The notes: generated by a model from the sequence alone, not told the origin. Counted from the stretch's first letter, positions 1 through 8,414 are shown. The stretch is 60,448 bases of DNA from Rhodoplanes elegans (GCF_016653355.1 NZ_NHSK01000102.1:1-60448), one strand, 5' to 3'. Made by a program: numbers and translations.

Positions 1-2
1 GA

Positions 3-354
3 TGGCAGATCGAGCTCGCCTTCAAGCGGTTGAAGTCGATCCTGCATATCGACCGGCTGCCGGCCAAAGATCCCGACCTCGCCCGCGCATGGCTCCATGC
101 GCATCTTCTGCTGGCGCTGCTGGTCGATGACATGATCGCCGCGGTCGGCGCACTTTCCCCCTCCGGAGAGCCTCCGTCGTCAGCTCTCGATGTGGTGCAC
201 GGTGACGCTCGTCAGCGCCGTCGTGCTCGCGATCGTCGCGCCGCCGCCTGATCTCGAAACCATCCTCGACATCATCCGCAGCCGCCAACGCCAATCGACC
301 GAGCCGTCCCGCCGACGACGCCTCCAGATGACCCAATGCCCAACTTTATCTTAG
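3..354 (+). pseudogene. IS4-family transposase C-terminal remnant, frameshifted
   Basis: The window opens inside a DDE transposase of the IS4 type. The frame from base 3 reads WQIELAFKRLKS and then a DRLPAKD segment, the conserved region around the catalytic glutamate (the E of IELAFKR) near the C-terminus of this family. The frame is lost around base 150: from about 166 the expected C-terminal continuation (ESLRRQLSMW, then a hydrophobic stretch and a basic tail) is read one base over and ends at a TAG at 352-354. The apparent stop at 249-251 is therefore a product of the frameshift. Seen: the conserved motif and the frame change. Inferred: the copy is dead. The N-terminal part lies outside the window, so whether the rest is intact is unknown. 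Confidence 0.75.
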
Positions 355-473
355 CGCCTATGGGGCATGTCCCGGCCACGACTCTGTTCCGGCCGCACCC
401 CGGTGGCCCATGGAGAGCCACGTCCGCGGCCCGTCGCATTGACGCCTTCGGCTGCCCGCGCTACGGCTGGCCC

Positions 474-1100
474 GTGCGCTATCAGCTGATCATCTTCGAC
501 ATCGACGGCACGCTGCTCGACTCGTTCCCGTGGTTCCTCTCGGTGCTCAACGACGTCGCCGACCGCTACGGGTTTCGTCGCACCGCCCCGGACGAGGTCA
601 CGTCGATGCGCAACGCCGGCACGGCCGAGATCCTCGACCGGCTCGCGGTGCCGCGTTGGAAGCTGCCGATGATCATCCGCCACATGCGTGCGCTGAAGGC
701 GGCACAGCTCGACCGCATCCCGCTGTTCCCGGGCGTCGACGAAACGCTCGCCGCGCTTCAGGCGCGTGGCGCCACGCTCGCCATCGTCTCGTCGGACGTG
801 GAGGCGAATGTCCGCCGCTCGCTCGGGCCGGCGAACGTCGCGCGCATCTCGCACTTCGCCTGCGGCGCCTCGCTGTTCGGGAAGGCGAAGAAGTTCCGCG
901 ACGTCGTGAGGCGCGCCGGCGTCGCGCCCGACGCGGCGCTCGCGATCGGCGACGAGGGCCGCGACATCGAGGCGGCCCGTGCCGCCGGCCTCGCCTGCGC
1001 CGCGGTCGCCTGGGGCTACGCGGACGTGAAAGCACTGCGCGCGAAAACGCCGGACCTGGTGCTCGAGCGGTTCGAGGAGATTCTGGAGCGGCTGGGATAA
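474..1100 (+). CDS. HAD-superfamily hydrolase, phosphoglycolate phosphatase-like
   Basis: A protein of about 208 residues that begins almost directly with the HAD motif I: FDIDGTLLDS close to the N-terminus carries the two catalytic aspartates. Motif II is the serine in the IVSSD segment near the middle, a lysine follows (KAKKF), and motif III/IV is GDEGRDIEAARAAG, the usual acidic Mg2+ site. This is the Gph/PGPase-like fold with a helical cap, presumably acting on a small phosphorylated metabolite in the cytoplasm. The frame is open from 336, but the stretch before 474 has no family similarity, so I chose the GTG at 474. The ribosome binding site is weak, so the start is uncertain. The substrate cannot be told from sequence. 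Confidence 0.85.
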   Translation: MRYQLIIFDIDGTLLDSFPWFLSVLNDVADRYGFRRTAPDEVTSMRNAGTAEILDRLAVPRWKLPMIIRHMRALKAAQLDRIPLFPGVDETLAALQARGATLAIVSSDVEANVRRSLGPANVARISHFACGASLFGKAKKFRDVVRRAGVAPDAALAIGDEGRDIEAARAAGLACAAVAWGYADVKALRAKTPDLVLERFEEILERLG

Positions 1101-1106
1101 GTCTCG

Positions 1107-1217
1107 GTCATTCCGGGGCGGCGCGCAGCGCCGAACCCGGAATCCAGCCCCGAAGCTCGGCATTCACCGCTAGATTCCGGGTTCGCGGGGCTCCGCCCCG
1201 CGCCCCGCAATGACGGG
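1107..1217. repeat. Intergenic palindromic repeat (family A)
   Basis: A double-hairpin element between two convergent genes. It opens with GTCATTCCGGGGC, has a GC hairpin (GGCGCGCAGCGCC), then the paired ACCCGGAATC ... GATTCCGGGT arms, a second hairpin (GCGGGGCTCCGCCCCGC), and closes with CAATGACGGG. The outer ends are inverted (GTCATT/AATGAC). The same architecture recurs at 27586-27732. Between two stop codons it could also act as a bidirectional terminator. Confidence 0.75.
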
Positions 1218-1223
1218 ACCATG

Positions 1224-2300
1224 TCATGCGCTCTCGCAAATCACCTCCCGCACCGCCGTCACGGGCCGCGGCAGCGCAGCTCCGTCGGCCTCGTAGCCGA
1301 CGACGCGCAGCACGCCGGTCGCCGGCGACATCGCCACGCCGATGCGCGTGTAGGGATTGAGCACCGGCGGCACCACCCAGTCGAAATCCTTCGAGATCGC
1401 GCCGTCGAAGTCGGCGATCTGGTCCTGCCGGACGCGGCTCATCGCCGCCGCCTCGGCGAAGGAGCGCGTCAGGAAGGCGTTCGCCGGCATGCGGGCCTCC
1501 CAGGCCGGCCGCGGCGGCGACCAGTCGTTGGCCGCCGTGGTGTCGTCGGTGCGGATCGCCGCGCCCTCCTCGGTCCGCTCGATCACGCAACGCTCGCCCG
1601 GCCGCGGGCCGACCAGCGTGTAGATCACGGGCCGCGACACCGGCACGTTCTCCAGCATTCTTCGCGCAACCGCGTAGTCAGCCGCGGTCTCGAACACCCG
1701 GCGCAGCAGATGGTCGGGCGGCAGGTGGCGGACCGGCCAGGCGGCGAGCGCGTTCGCCGCCATGTCGTACAGGCGCAGCCACGGATGCAGGGTGCGGCGG
1801 CGCATCGGCGCCTGGTTGATGGACGCGGCGAAGCGCCCCGGCGCGAGGCCGGTCAGCACACCGGCGAAGCCCGGCCAGCCGACGCTCCAGTAATCCCCGG
1901 CCGCCCCCGGGAGCCGGGCCACCGTGACCCGGCGCCCGAGCCCAGGGAACGGCCAGTCGAGCGTGCGGGCGAGCCACGGCGCCCCGCCCTCCTCGCGCGC
2001 CAGCGCCGTGCACGCCCACTGGTACGAGGCGTTGAGCACCCAGACGCCGGAGACGCCGAGCGTCGCGGCCATGGCGGCGATCTCGTCGACATAGGGCGAG
2101 GCGGAGCGGGCGAGCCAGCGGCGCGCCAGCGCGTCGCCGGCCGGGATCGCGAGGCCGATACCGGGCGGAAAGAAGCCGAGGCAGTCGTCGCGCAGTCCCC
2201 TCGCCCGCTCCGGATCGAGCCGCACATGCGCAGCGAGCCCGCCGTCGCGCAGGTCGACGACGGGGATGTGTGGCAGGTCGGGTGGCGTCGGCGCGTGCAT
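1224..2300 (-). CDS. Acid ceramidase/NAAA-like Ntn-hydrolase (linear amide C-N hydrolase)
   Basis: A 358-residue protein resembling the N-acylethanolamine acid amidase/acid ceramidase group of Ntn-hydrolases. The expected nucleophile is Cys97 in ACTALARE, followed by ARTLDWPF, which supplies the Arg112 and Asp115 that pair with the nucleophile in this family. Known family members cleave themselves before this Cys to give a small alpha and a larger beta chain; here the alpha chain would be 96 residues. No signal peptide is visible, so a cytoplasmic location is likely. It follows the GST gene by 32 bp on the same strand and probably shares its transcript. The substrate is presumably a fatty-acid amide or another linear amide. 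Start: ATG at 2300; the in-frame extension further upstream overlaps the GST gene and is not family-like. Confidence 0.7.
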   Translation of the reverse strand: MHAPTPPDLPHIPVVDLRDGGLAAHVRLDPERARGLRDDCLGFFPPGIGLAIPAGDALARRWLARSASPYVDEIAAMAATLGVSGVWVLNASYQWACTALAREEGGAPWLARTLDWPFPGLGRRVTVARLPGAAGDYWSVGWPGFAGVLTGLAPGRFAASINQAPMRRRTLHPWLRLYDMAANALAAWPVRHLPPDHLLRRVFETAADYAVARRMLENVPVSRPVIYTLVGPRPGERCVIERTEEGAAIRTDDTTAANDWSPPRPAWEARMPANAFLTRSFAEAAAMSRVRQDQIADFDGAISKDFDWVVPPVLNPYTRIGVAMSPATGVLRVVGYEADGAALPRPVTAVREVICESA

Positions 2301-2332
2301 GGCGATGTCGTCGCGCCGCGGCCGCGGCCGGT

Positions 2333-2953
2333 TCAACCGGCCTTGTCCTTCAGCTCGGCGTCCAGCGCGGTCGCCTTCTGGAGGGCCGGCCGGGCGTTCA
2401 GCCGCTCCACATAGGAGACGAACTCGGGCCGCGGCGGGATCAGGCCGAACATCATGCCCCAGCGGAGCTGCGAGCCGATCACGATGTCGGCCGCCGTGAA
2501 GGTGTCGCCGAGCAGGTACGGACCCGCCGTCAGGGCGCCCGAGACGACGTCCATCACGGTGTCGAAGTCGCCGTAGCCGAGCGTGCCGCGCGGCGCCTCC
2601 TGGGCCCGCTTGAAGGTGCGGTCGATGATCGCCGGCTCGATGCAGCTCGGCCCGAAGAACAGCCATTTGAGATACGGCCCGCGGCGCTTGTCGCCGATCG
2701 GCGGCGCGAGGCCGGCCTGCGGGAAGGCGTCGGCGAGATAGCAGCAGATCGCTGACACCTCGGTGATCACCACGCCGTCGTGGTCGAGCGCCGGCACCTT
2801 GCCCATCGGATTGACGGCGAGATAGGCGGGGTCGCGATTCTCGCCCTTGCTCATCGAGAGGACGCGCAGCGCGTAGGGCTGGCCGATCTCCTCCAGCATC
2901 CAGCGGACGATCGACGAGCGGGACGGAGCGATGTGATAGAGGATCAGCGCCAT
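2333..2953 (-). CDS. Glutathione S-transferase family protein
   Basis: 206 residues, the usual GST length. The N-terminal thioredoxin-like domain holds NPMGKVPAL (48-56) with the cis-proline that contacts the glutathione backbone, and ITEVSAIC (63-70), the E-x-S glutathione gamma-glutamyl site. SRSSIVRWML at 11-20 places the catalytic Ser/Tyr position of bacterial beta/theta-like GSTs. An all-helical domain follows, with FTAADIVIG near the C-terminus, the typical N-capping/hydrophobic staple. Likely role: glutathione conjugation or a glutathione-dependent step in detoxification; the substrate is unknown. The gene is upstream of and probably cotranscribed with the Ntn-hydrolase. Confidence 0.9.
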   Translation of the reverse strand: MALILYHIAPSRSSIVRWMLEEIGQPYALRVLSMSKGENRDPAYLAVNPMGKVPALDHDGVVITEVSAICCYLADAFPQAGLAPPIGDKRRGPYLKWLFFGPSCIEPAIIDRTFKRAQEAPRGTLGYGDFDTVMDVVSGALTAGPYLLGDTFTAADIVIGSQLRWGMMFGLIPPRPEFVSYVERLNARPALQKATALDAELKDKAG

Positions 2954-3056
2954 GGGGGTCCGTTTCGGGTACGCGGCCGCGACGGCCGCCGGGAACCCCC
3001 GGTGTGTACCAGAATCGTGGCCGGATCTCGCCCGAAAGACGCGCCGGGCCGCGCCC

Positions 3057-4328
3057 TCACGGCAGCAGGCGGAACGCCGCGATCGCCACCAGGGTCGGCA
3101 CCGAAGCCGCGGTCGCCAGCCGCACCGGGCTGATGCCGCCCTCCGGAAAGCTCCCCTTGAGCAGCGAGTAGCCGGCCGGGTTCGGCGCGTTGGCGATGAC
3201 GGTCAGGCCGCCGCCCGTCACGGCCCCGGCGACCAGCGCGTATTTGGAGTCGTCGTCGAGGGTGTCGACGAGCGAGCCGAGATAGGTGAGCGCGGCATTG
3301 TCCGTGAAGGCGGTCAGCACGGTCGCGCCGTAGTACAGCGCGGTCGAATCCAGCACCTCCAGCAGCGGCTGCAGCCACCAGCGCTGCATCCCCCCGAGCA
3401 CCACCAGCCCGGCCAGGAAGAAGCCGACAAGCAGACCCTCGCGAAGAATCAGCCGGCTCTGGTGGCGCCGATACGCCTCGGTGAAGCCGAGGAAGAACAG
3501 GAACAGCGCCAGGAACACAACGGGATGATGTGCCGTGACGATGACGCCGATCAGGAAGGCGAGATGCACGGCGATGACGCTGCGCGGCACCTCGAGCTTG
3601 GCCAGCGCCGTCTCCTCGAACGGAATCGCCCGCAGGTCGGCGCGGAACACGATCGCCGCCCCGACCGCGTTGCAGACGACGGCGATCGCCGCCTTCCACC
3701 CGAAGTTCAGGAGCATGAAGGAGAGGTCCCAGCCCCACCGCTCCGCGACCATCAGGACGGGCGGGGCCGCGAACGGCGTCAGCGTCCCGCCGATCGAGAC
3801 GTTGACGAACAGGACGCCGAGCGTGCCGTAACGGAAGGCTTCGCTGCTGTGCGGCCCGAAATAGCGCTGGCGCAGCAGCATGGCCGACAACGTCATGGCG
3901 GCCGGCTCGGTGATGAAGGAGCCGAGCAACGGCCCGAACACCATGACGGCGAGATAGTAAGCGGCCGAATGCGGCAGCGGCAGCTTGCAGCCGATCCACA
4001 GGAGCAGCGCGCCGGCGAGATCGAGGATCGGGCGGCTCGCCGCCATCACCATGATGACGAAGATGAAGGCCGGCTCGGTGAAGACCCGGCTCTCCAGATA
4101 GGTGAGCGCGGCGTGCGGCGTCGTCCACGCCGCCATGAAGACGAGCAGCACCATGGCCCAGAAGCCGAACACGACCTCGACCTCGCCGAGCAGGTGCCAC
4201 AGGCCGGCATGCGGCGAGGGACCGTGGGCGAGGCGCTCGAAGCGGCTGGCCATGAAGGTATGCACGAGCGCCAGCCCGAACAGCCCGGACGCGACCAGCT
4301 CGACCGTGCTGGGGGCGACGTCGGTCAT
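3057..4328 (-). CDS. Putative Na+/H+ antiporter (ion-transporter superfamily)
   Basis: 423 residues, almost entirely hydrophobic segments separated by short polar loops, consistent with about ten to twelve membrane helices. The conserved stretches FGPLLGSFITEPAA, IGGTLTPFAAPP and FTDNAALTYLGSLV repeat the pattern of paired discontinuous helices (G-S/P-rich, then TDNA) typical of the putative Na+/H+ antiporter family in the ion-transporter superfamily (Na_H_antiport_3-like). Expected role: inner-membrane exchange of Na+ for H+. It starts 8 bp after the stop of the stand-alone receiver gene on the same strand, so the two are probably one transcript. The ion specificity is an inference from family. 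Confidence 0.8.
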   Translation of the reverse strand: MTDVAPSTVELVASGLFGLALVHTFMASRFERLAHGPSPHAGLWHLLGEVEVVFGFWAMVLLVFMAAWTTPHAALTYLESRVFTEPAFIFVIMVMAASRPILDLAGALLLWIGCKLPLPHSAAYYLAVMVFGPLLGSFITEPAAMTLSAMLLRQRYFGPHSSEAFRYGTLGVLFVNVSIGGTLTPFAAPPVLMVAERWGWDLSFMLLNFGWKAAIAVVCNAVGAAIVFRADLRAIPFEETALAKLEVPRSVIAVHLAFLIGVIVTAHHPVVFLALFLFFLGFTEAYRRHQSRLILREGLLVGFFLAGLVVLGGMQRWWLQPLLEVLDSTALYYGATVLTAFTDNAALTYLGSLVDTLDDDSKYALVAGAVTGGGLTVIANAPNPAGYSLLKGSFPEGGISPVRLATAASVPTLVAIAAFRLLP

Positions 4329-4336
4329 CGCGGGCC

Positions 4337-4840
4337 TCAGCCCTCGGTGCGCAGACGCGCTGCAGACAGCCCGGATCGCGACGGATCCGCCGGCGCACGT
4401 GCGTCGGCGCCGGCCTCCGGCTGCAGCCCCGCCGCGGTCGGCACGAGCGCGAGCACGGCGGTGCGCGACAGCGGCTTGCGCAGCAGGGCCGTGGCGCCCG
4501 TCACCCGGGCGAGGATGCGATCGTCGAGGTCACCCGTCTCGACCACGGCGATGCCGAGGCCGGGGTCGCGCGCCCGCAGCGCCAGGAACGTGTCGAGCCC
4601 CGGCCAGGGCGGCAGCACGCGGTCGGTGACGAGGAGCCGGCCGCGCCCGTCGCGTAGCGCCCGGCTCGCCTGGTGACCGTCGCGGGCGACCGTCACGCAG
4701 TGCCCGGCCGACTCGAACCAGAAGGCGAGGACATCGCGGGTCCCCTCGTCTGTGCAGAGGATCACGATCCCGCCGTCGCGGTCCGCACCCTCTCGGTCTG
4801 CGCCATTGCCGGTCATGATCCGCTCCGCCTGTTCGCCCAT
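4337..4840 (-). CDS. Stand-alone response-regulator receiver protein
   Basis: 167 residues with a single receiver fold. The acidic pair sits in ILCTDE, the phospho-acceptor aspartate ends the strand LLVTD, the conserved threonine is in VVETGD and the lysine in LLRKPL. There is no output domain, only an Ala/Arg-rich tail of about 35 residues. Such single-domain regulators act by phosphotransfer or by protein contact. It is divergent from the MASE1 histidine kinase across 128 bp, making that kinase a plausible phosphodonor, and lies upstream of the antiporter gene. Two starts are possible (4840, or the inner ATG at 4816); the receiver is intact from either. Confidence 0.75.
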   Translation of the reverse strand: MGEQAERIMTGNGADREGADRDGGIVILCTDEGTRDVLAFWFESAGHCVTVARDGHQASRALRDGRGRLLVTDRVLPPWPGLDTFLALRARDPGLGIAVVETGDLDDRILARVTGATALLRKPLSRTAVLALVPTAAGLQPEAGADARAPADPSRSGLSAARLRTEG

Positions 4841-4891
4841 CTCGCATCCGGCATGCGACGGCGGCGGTCGCGCGGCAATTCGTGACGTCGG

Positions 4892-4925
4892 CCTAGGGTG
4901 CTATGCTGAGGGGTCCATCCCTAGG
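4892..4925. promoter_or_regulatory. CCTAGGG/CCCTAGG inverted repeat in a divergent promoter
   Basis: Perfect 7-bp arms at 4892-4898 and 4919-4925 sit in the 128 bp shared by the receiver gene (leftward) and the kinase-regulator pair (rightward). Each arm contains the palindrome CCTAGG, so it is also a direct repeat with 28-bp spacing, close to three helical turns. This is a candidate operator for the FixJ-type regulator encoded downstream. The regulator assignment is inference from position. Confidence 0.35.
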
Positions 4926-4968
4926 TATCCACCCTTAGCGGCATTGCGCGAGGAACGGCGGTACGACC

Positions 4969-6606
4969 GTGCAGATCACCCGTCCCGATCCGTCGCGTCG
5001 CCCGTTGCCGATGTCGCTCTCGAAGGTGCTCTCGCTGCCGTGGCCCGTGCTGGCGCTGGCGTATCTCGCCGGCTACGTCCTGCTCGACTGGGTCAGCTAC
5101 CTGCACCCGTTCGCGCCGTTCGGCATCACGCCGTGGAATCCGCCGACCGGGCTGAGCTTCGTCCTGGTGCTGCTGTACGGTCAGCGCACCATCCCGCTGC
5201 TGTTCGTCGCCCCGGTCCTCGCCGATCTCCTGGTGCGGCATCTGCCGCTGCCGTGGACCGTCGAGCTGCGGACCGCGGCCGTGATCGGCGGCGGCTACGC
5301 GCTCGGCCTCCTGGTGCTGCTGCAGCCGGCGCTGCGGTTCAATCCGACGCTCGGCACCATGCGGGATCTCATGCTGCTGCTCGTCGTCGCCGGCGCCAGC
5401 GCCGCCGCGGTGTCGTTCGGCTATGTCGGCTTCACGGTCGCGGCCGGCCTGTTGCCGCTCGCCGAGCTCCCCGCCGCGATGGTGCAGTACTGGGTCGGCG
5501 ACATGATCGGCATCGCCATCGTCGCCCCGTTCGGCCTGATCCTGCTCACCCGCGGCCGCTCCGTGCGCGTGTCGGTCGAGACCGCCGTGCAGATCGCCGC
5601 GACCCTCGTCGCGCTGGCCCTCGTCTTCGTATTCGCCGAGCGTCACCACTCGCAGCTGTTCTACATCCTGTTCCTGCCGATCATCTGGATGGCGGTGCGC
5701 GGCGGCCTGGAGGCCGTGACGGTCGGCGTGCTGCTCACCCAGCTCGGCCTGATCGTCGGCGTTCATCTGCTGCCGAGCGAGGAGATCGACGTCACCGGGC
5801 TGCAGGCCCTGATGCTGGTGCTGACCCTGACCGGGCTGGTCGCCGGCGCCCTGGTCACCCAGAACCGTCGCACTGCCATGCAGCTCCGCCTGCATCAGGA
5901 CTCGCTCGCCCGTCTGGCGCGGCTCGGCAGCATGGGCGAGCTCGCCACCGCGATCGCCCACGAGATCAACCAGCCGCTGACCGCGGCCGGCACCTATACG
6001 CGGCTCGTCGCCGAGACGCTGCGCGAGGACCCGAACCACCTCGCCGTCACCGAGACGGCCGAGAAGGCGGCCGCCCAGGTGCAGCGGGCCGCCGACGTGG
6101 TGCGCCGGCTGCGCGCCCTGATCCGGCTCGACCAGACCGGCCGCGCCCCGGTGGCGGTGACCCGCATCGTGCGCGAGACCCTCGACCTCGTGCATCCGGA
6201 GCTCGACCGCCACGGCGTCACGGCGACGGTCGAGATCGCCGACGACCTGCCGCCCGTGATGGTCGACATCCTGCAGATCGAGCAGGTGCTGCTCAATCTG
6301 ATCCGCAACGCCGTCGAGGCGATCGAGGAGACCGGCGAGCCGCGCGGCCGCATCGTCGTCACGGCGACGGCGGCGGGCGACATGGTGGGCGTCGTAGTGG
6401 CCGATTCGGGGCCAGGCTTCCCGACCGACTTCCCCGGCCTCGACAGCCCGACCTTCGGGTCCGGCAAGGCGGACGGCCTCGGCTTCGGCCTGTCGCTGTG
6501 CCGCTCGATCGTCGAGGCGCATGGCGGCCGCCTGACCGTGGAACGTCCCACGGCCGGGGCGCTCGTCCGTTTCACCGTCCCGATCGCCAAGGTGTCCGAT
6601 GCCTGA
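4969..6606 (+). CDS. MASE1-type membrane sensor histidine kinase
   Basis: 545 residues. Residues about 20-300 form eight or so membrane segments with a MASE1-like pattern (GITPWNPPTGLSF, then WVGDMIGIAIVAPF), an integral-membrane sensory domain of unknown ligand. A short linker leads to the DHp helix with AIAHEINQPLTAA, phospho-acceptor His331, of the FixL/DctB type. The ATPase domain has the N box LLNLIRNAVEAI, the G1 box ADSGPGF and the G2 box GLGFGLSLC. There is no PAS domain. The gene overlaps the next by 8 bp, indicating coupled translation with its response regulator. Start: GTG at 4969; the ATG at 5011 is an alternative that would leave the first helix intact. Signal sensed: unknown. 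Confidence 0.88.
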   Translation: MQITRPDPSRRPLPMSLSKVLSLPWPVLALAYLAGYVLLDWVSYLHPFAPFGITPWNPPTGLSFVLVLLYGQRTIPLLFVAPVLADLLVRHLPLPWTVELRTAAVIGGGYALGLLVLLQPALRFNPTLGTMRDLMLLLVVAGASAAAVSFGYVGFTVAAGLLPLAELPAAMVQYWVGDMIGIAIVAPFGLILLTRGRSVRVSVETAVQIAATLVALALVFVFAERHHSQLFYILFLPIIWMAVRGGLEAVTVGVLLTQLGLIVGVHLLPSEEIDVTGLQALMLVLTLTGLVAGALVTQNRRTAMQLRLHQDSLARLARLGSMGELATAIAHEINQPLTAAGTYTRLVAETLREDPNHLAVTETAEKAAAQVQRAADVVRRLRALIRLDQTGRAPVAVTRIVRETLDLVHPELDRHGVTATVEIADDLPPVMVDILQIEQVLLNLIRNAVEAIEETGEPRGRIVVTATAAGDMVGVVVADSGPGFPTDFPGLDSPTFGSGKADGLGFGLSLCRSIVEAHGGRLTVERPTAGALVRFTVPIAKVSDA

Positions 6607-7219
6607 GCCCTGCCCCGTCGCGCTGGTCGACGACGATCCCGCCGTGCTCGATGCGCTCGCCCTCTATCTCGAACGGCGCGGCCTGACGGTGACGCGCTTC
6701 GCGTCGGCCAACGCGCTGGTGGCGGCCGGGGAGGACGCGGCGGCGTTCGAATGCGTGGTCGCCGACGTTCGCATGCCCGGCCTGTCGGGCCTCGACCTGG
6801 TCCGGCACCTCGCCGAGCGGCCCGCGGCGCCGCCCGTGATCCTGATCACCGGCCACGGCGACGTCGACATGGCGGTCGCCGCCATCAAGCTCGGCGCCTT
6901 CGACTTCATCGAGAAGCCGTTCGACGAGGCCCGCCTGTTCGAGGCGATCGGCGTGGCGGTGGCGAAGCGACGCGCCAGCCGGCAGGACGCCGAGGCGCTG
7001 GCCGACCTGCAGGCCCGCTTCGAGTCGCTGAGCGAGCGCCAGCACGAGGTGCTGACGCTGGCGACCGAGGGCCTGTCCAACAAGGAGATCGCGGCGCGGC
7101 TCGGCATCAGCCCGCGCACGGTCGAGATTCACCGCGCCTGGGTGATGGAGCGGATGGGCGCCCGCAATCTCGCCGAGCTGGTCCGCATGGCGATGCGGCT
7201 GCGTCCGACCGGCCCGTGA
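6599..7219 (+). CDS. FixJ/NarL-type response regulator (receiver + LuxR HTH)
   Basis: 206 residues. An N-terminal receiver has DDD at 11-13, phospho-acceptor Asp56 in VVADVRMPG, Thr in LITGHGD and Lys106 in FIEKPFD; this motif set is that of the FixJ subgroup. A LuxR-type helix-turn-helix occupies about 143-198 (LSERQHEVL, then GLSNKEIAARLGIS and RTVEIHR). The cognate kinase is the overlapping upstream gene. It is expected to be a sigma70-dependent activator when phosphorylated. Targets are not visible in the sequence; the divergent region at 4892-4925 is a candidate for autoregulation. It is called FixJ-type by motif only; the partner kinase lacks the heme PAS of FixL. Confidence 0.9.
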   Translation: MPEPCPVALVDDDPAVLDALALYLERRGLTVTRFASANALVAAGEDAAAFECVVADVRMPGLSGLDLVRHLAERPAAPPVILITGHGDVDMAVAAIKLGAFDFIEKPFDEARLFEAIGVAVAKRRASRQDAEALADLQARFESLSERQHEVLTLATEGLSNKEIAARLGISPRTVEIHRAWVMERMGARNLAELVRMAMRLRPTGP

Positions 7220-7227
7220 CGGTCGTC

Positions 7228-7272
7228 GGCGGCCATCGAGGGCCGCCGAGGCACGCGAGACGCGGGCCTCGG
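7228..7272. terminator. Tandem GC hairpins between convergent genes
   Basis: Two stems, GGCGGCC/GGCCGCC (7228-7247) and CCGAGGC/GCCTCGG (7246-7272), overlap by two bases in the 70 bp between the convergent response-regulator and pssA stops. There is no T-tract, so they are not classical intrinsic terminators, but position and stability suggest a role in ending or protecting both transcripts. Confidence 0.4.
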
Positions 7273-7289
7273 CGCCAGCGGGCCGGCCG

Positions 7290-8258
7290 CTAATTGAGCC
7301 GGCTCGGCCGTTCGTTCTGGCCGGCGGCCGCGGACGTCGCGCCGGGCGGAGGTGTATCGGCGCCCGGGACCGGTGCAGGCTCGGAGGCTGCAGCCGATCC
7401 CGCGGTCGGCTCGGCCGTCGCGGCGCGCTCGGCGTCCTCCCGGGCGAGACGGCGATACGCCTTCCAGCCGAGCGGCAGGCAGCCGAGATAGATCAGCGTG
7501 CCGATGGTCAGGACCTCCCAGGGGAAGCTGACCAGCAGCGCGAAGAACAGGACCGCGATGAGGAACGCCGGCAGCACCATCTCGGGCGACACCCGCGTGC
7601 CGAGCTTCTTGCCCGACCACACCGGCAGCTTGGAGATCATCAGGAGGCCGATCGCCAGCGTGTAGACGAGCACCAGCGGGATCGGGATCAGATACTTGGC
7701 GAGGCCGAGGAACTGCAGGTAGATCGGCAGCAGCACCACGATGGCGCCGGCCGGCGCCGGGATGCCGGTGAAGAAGTTGCCGGCCCAGGCCGGGCGGTTC
7801 GGGTCGTCGATCATGACGTTGAACCGCGCCAGTCGCAGCCCGGCGCAGATCGCGAACACGATGGCGACGATCCAGCCGACGTTCTTGTAGTCGGACAGGC
7901 CCCAGAACCACAGGATCAGGGCCGGCGCGACGCCGAAATTGACGAAGTCGGCGAGGCTGTCGAGCTCGGCGCCGAAGCGCGACGTGCCCTTCAGCATGCG
8001 GGCGAGGCGGCCGTCGACGCCGTCCAGCACGGCGGCGAACACGATGGCGGCGAGCGCGAGCTCGAAGCGGAGCTCGGCGGCGAGCCGGATGGCGGTCAGG
8101 CCGGCGCACAGCGACAGCAGCGTGACCACGTTCGGCACGAGGGTGCGGACCGGAATCGGCCGGAAATTCCGGCGGAAGCGGGCCTCGCGGAGGCGCACGT
8201 CGCGGAACCGCGACCCACGCCGGTCTCGATCGGGATCGAAGGGAGGAAACAGGGACAT
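7290..8258 (-). CDS. pssA: CDP-diacylglycerol-serine O-phosphatidyltransferase
   Basis: 322 residues. It makes phosphatidylserine from CDP-diacylglycerol and L-serine at the inner membrane. The full CDP-alcohol phosphotransferase signature D-x2-DG-x2-AR-x8-G-x3-D-x3-D is present, with Asp79, Asp82, Gly83, Ala86, Arg87, Gly96, Asp100 and Asp104. About eight hydrophobic segments follow, then a Pro/Ala-rich cytoplasmic tail of some 50 residues that is longer than usual. I chose the ATG at 8258 because the frame upstream is Arg-rich and non-conserved. It is on the same strand as psd, the next enzyme of phosphatidylethanolamine synthesis, with a small hypothetical gene and about 480 bp between them. 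Confidence 0.92.
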   Translation of the reverse strand: MSLFPPFDPDRDRRGSRFRDVRLREARFRRNFRPIPVRTLVPNVVTLLSLCAGLTAIRLAAELRFELALAAIVFAAVLDGVDGRLARMLKGTSRFGAELDSLADFVNFGVAPALILWFWGLSDYKNVGWIVAIVFAICAGLRLARFNVMIDDPNRPAWAGNFFTGIPAPAGAIVVLLPIYLQFLGLAKYLIPIPLVLVYTLAIGLLMISKLPVWSGKKLGTRVSPEMVLPAFLIAVLFFALLVSFPWEVLTIGTLIYLGCLPLGWKAYRRLAREDAERAATAEPTAGSAAASEPAPVPGADTPPPGATSAAAGQNERPSRLN

Positions 8259-8414
8259 GGCGGACGAACTATAGACCTGTGCGACGGGTTCCGCCATGCC
8301 GGCGCGGCGCAACGCGGTGTCGCGGTGAACGGTTCGTCGGCGGCGGCGCGGCCGCCCCGACACAGGGTCGGCGGAGGTCGGACGGAACGGGACGACCGCC
8401 ACGCTGACCGTGGC

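Noticed and set aside
1357-1623. Plus-strand open frame inside the Ntn-hydrolase gene
   Set aside because: Antisense shadow without ribosome site; the minus-strand protein carries the family motifs here.
2952-4676. Long open frame on the plus strand opposite the antiporter and receiver genes
   Set aside because: The translation is Arg/His/Gln/Glu-rich with no motif and lies antisense to well-recognised genes; it is a by-product of GC-rich codon use.
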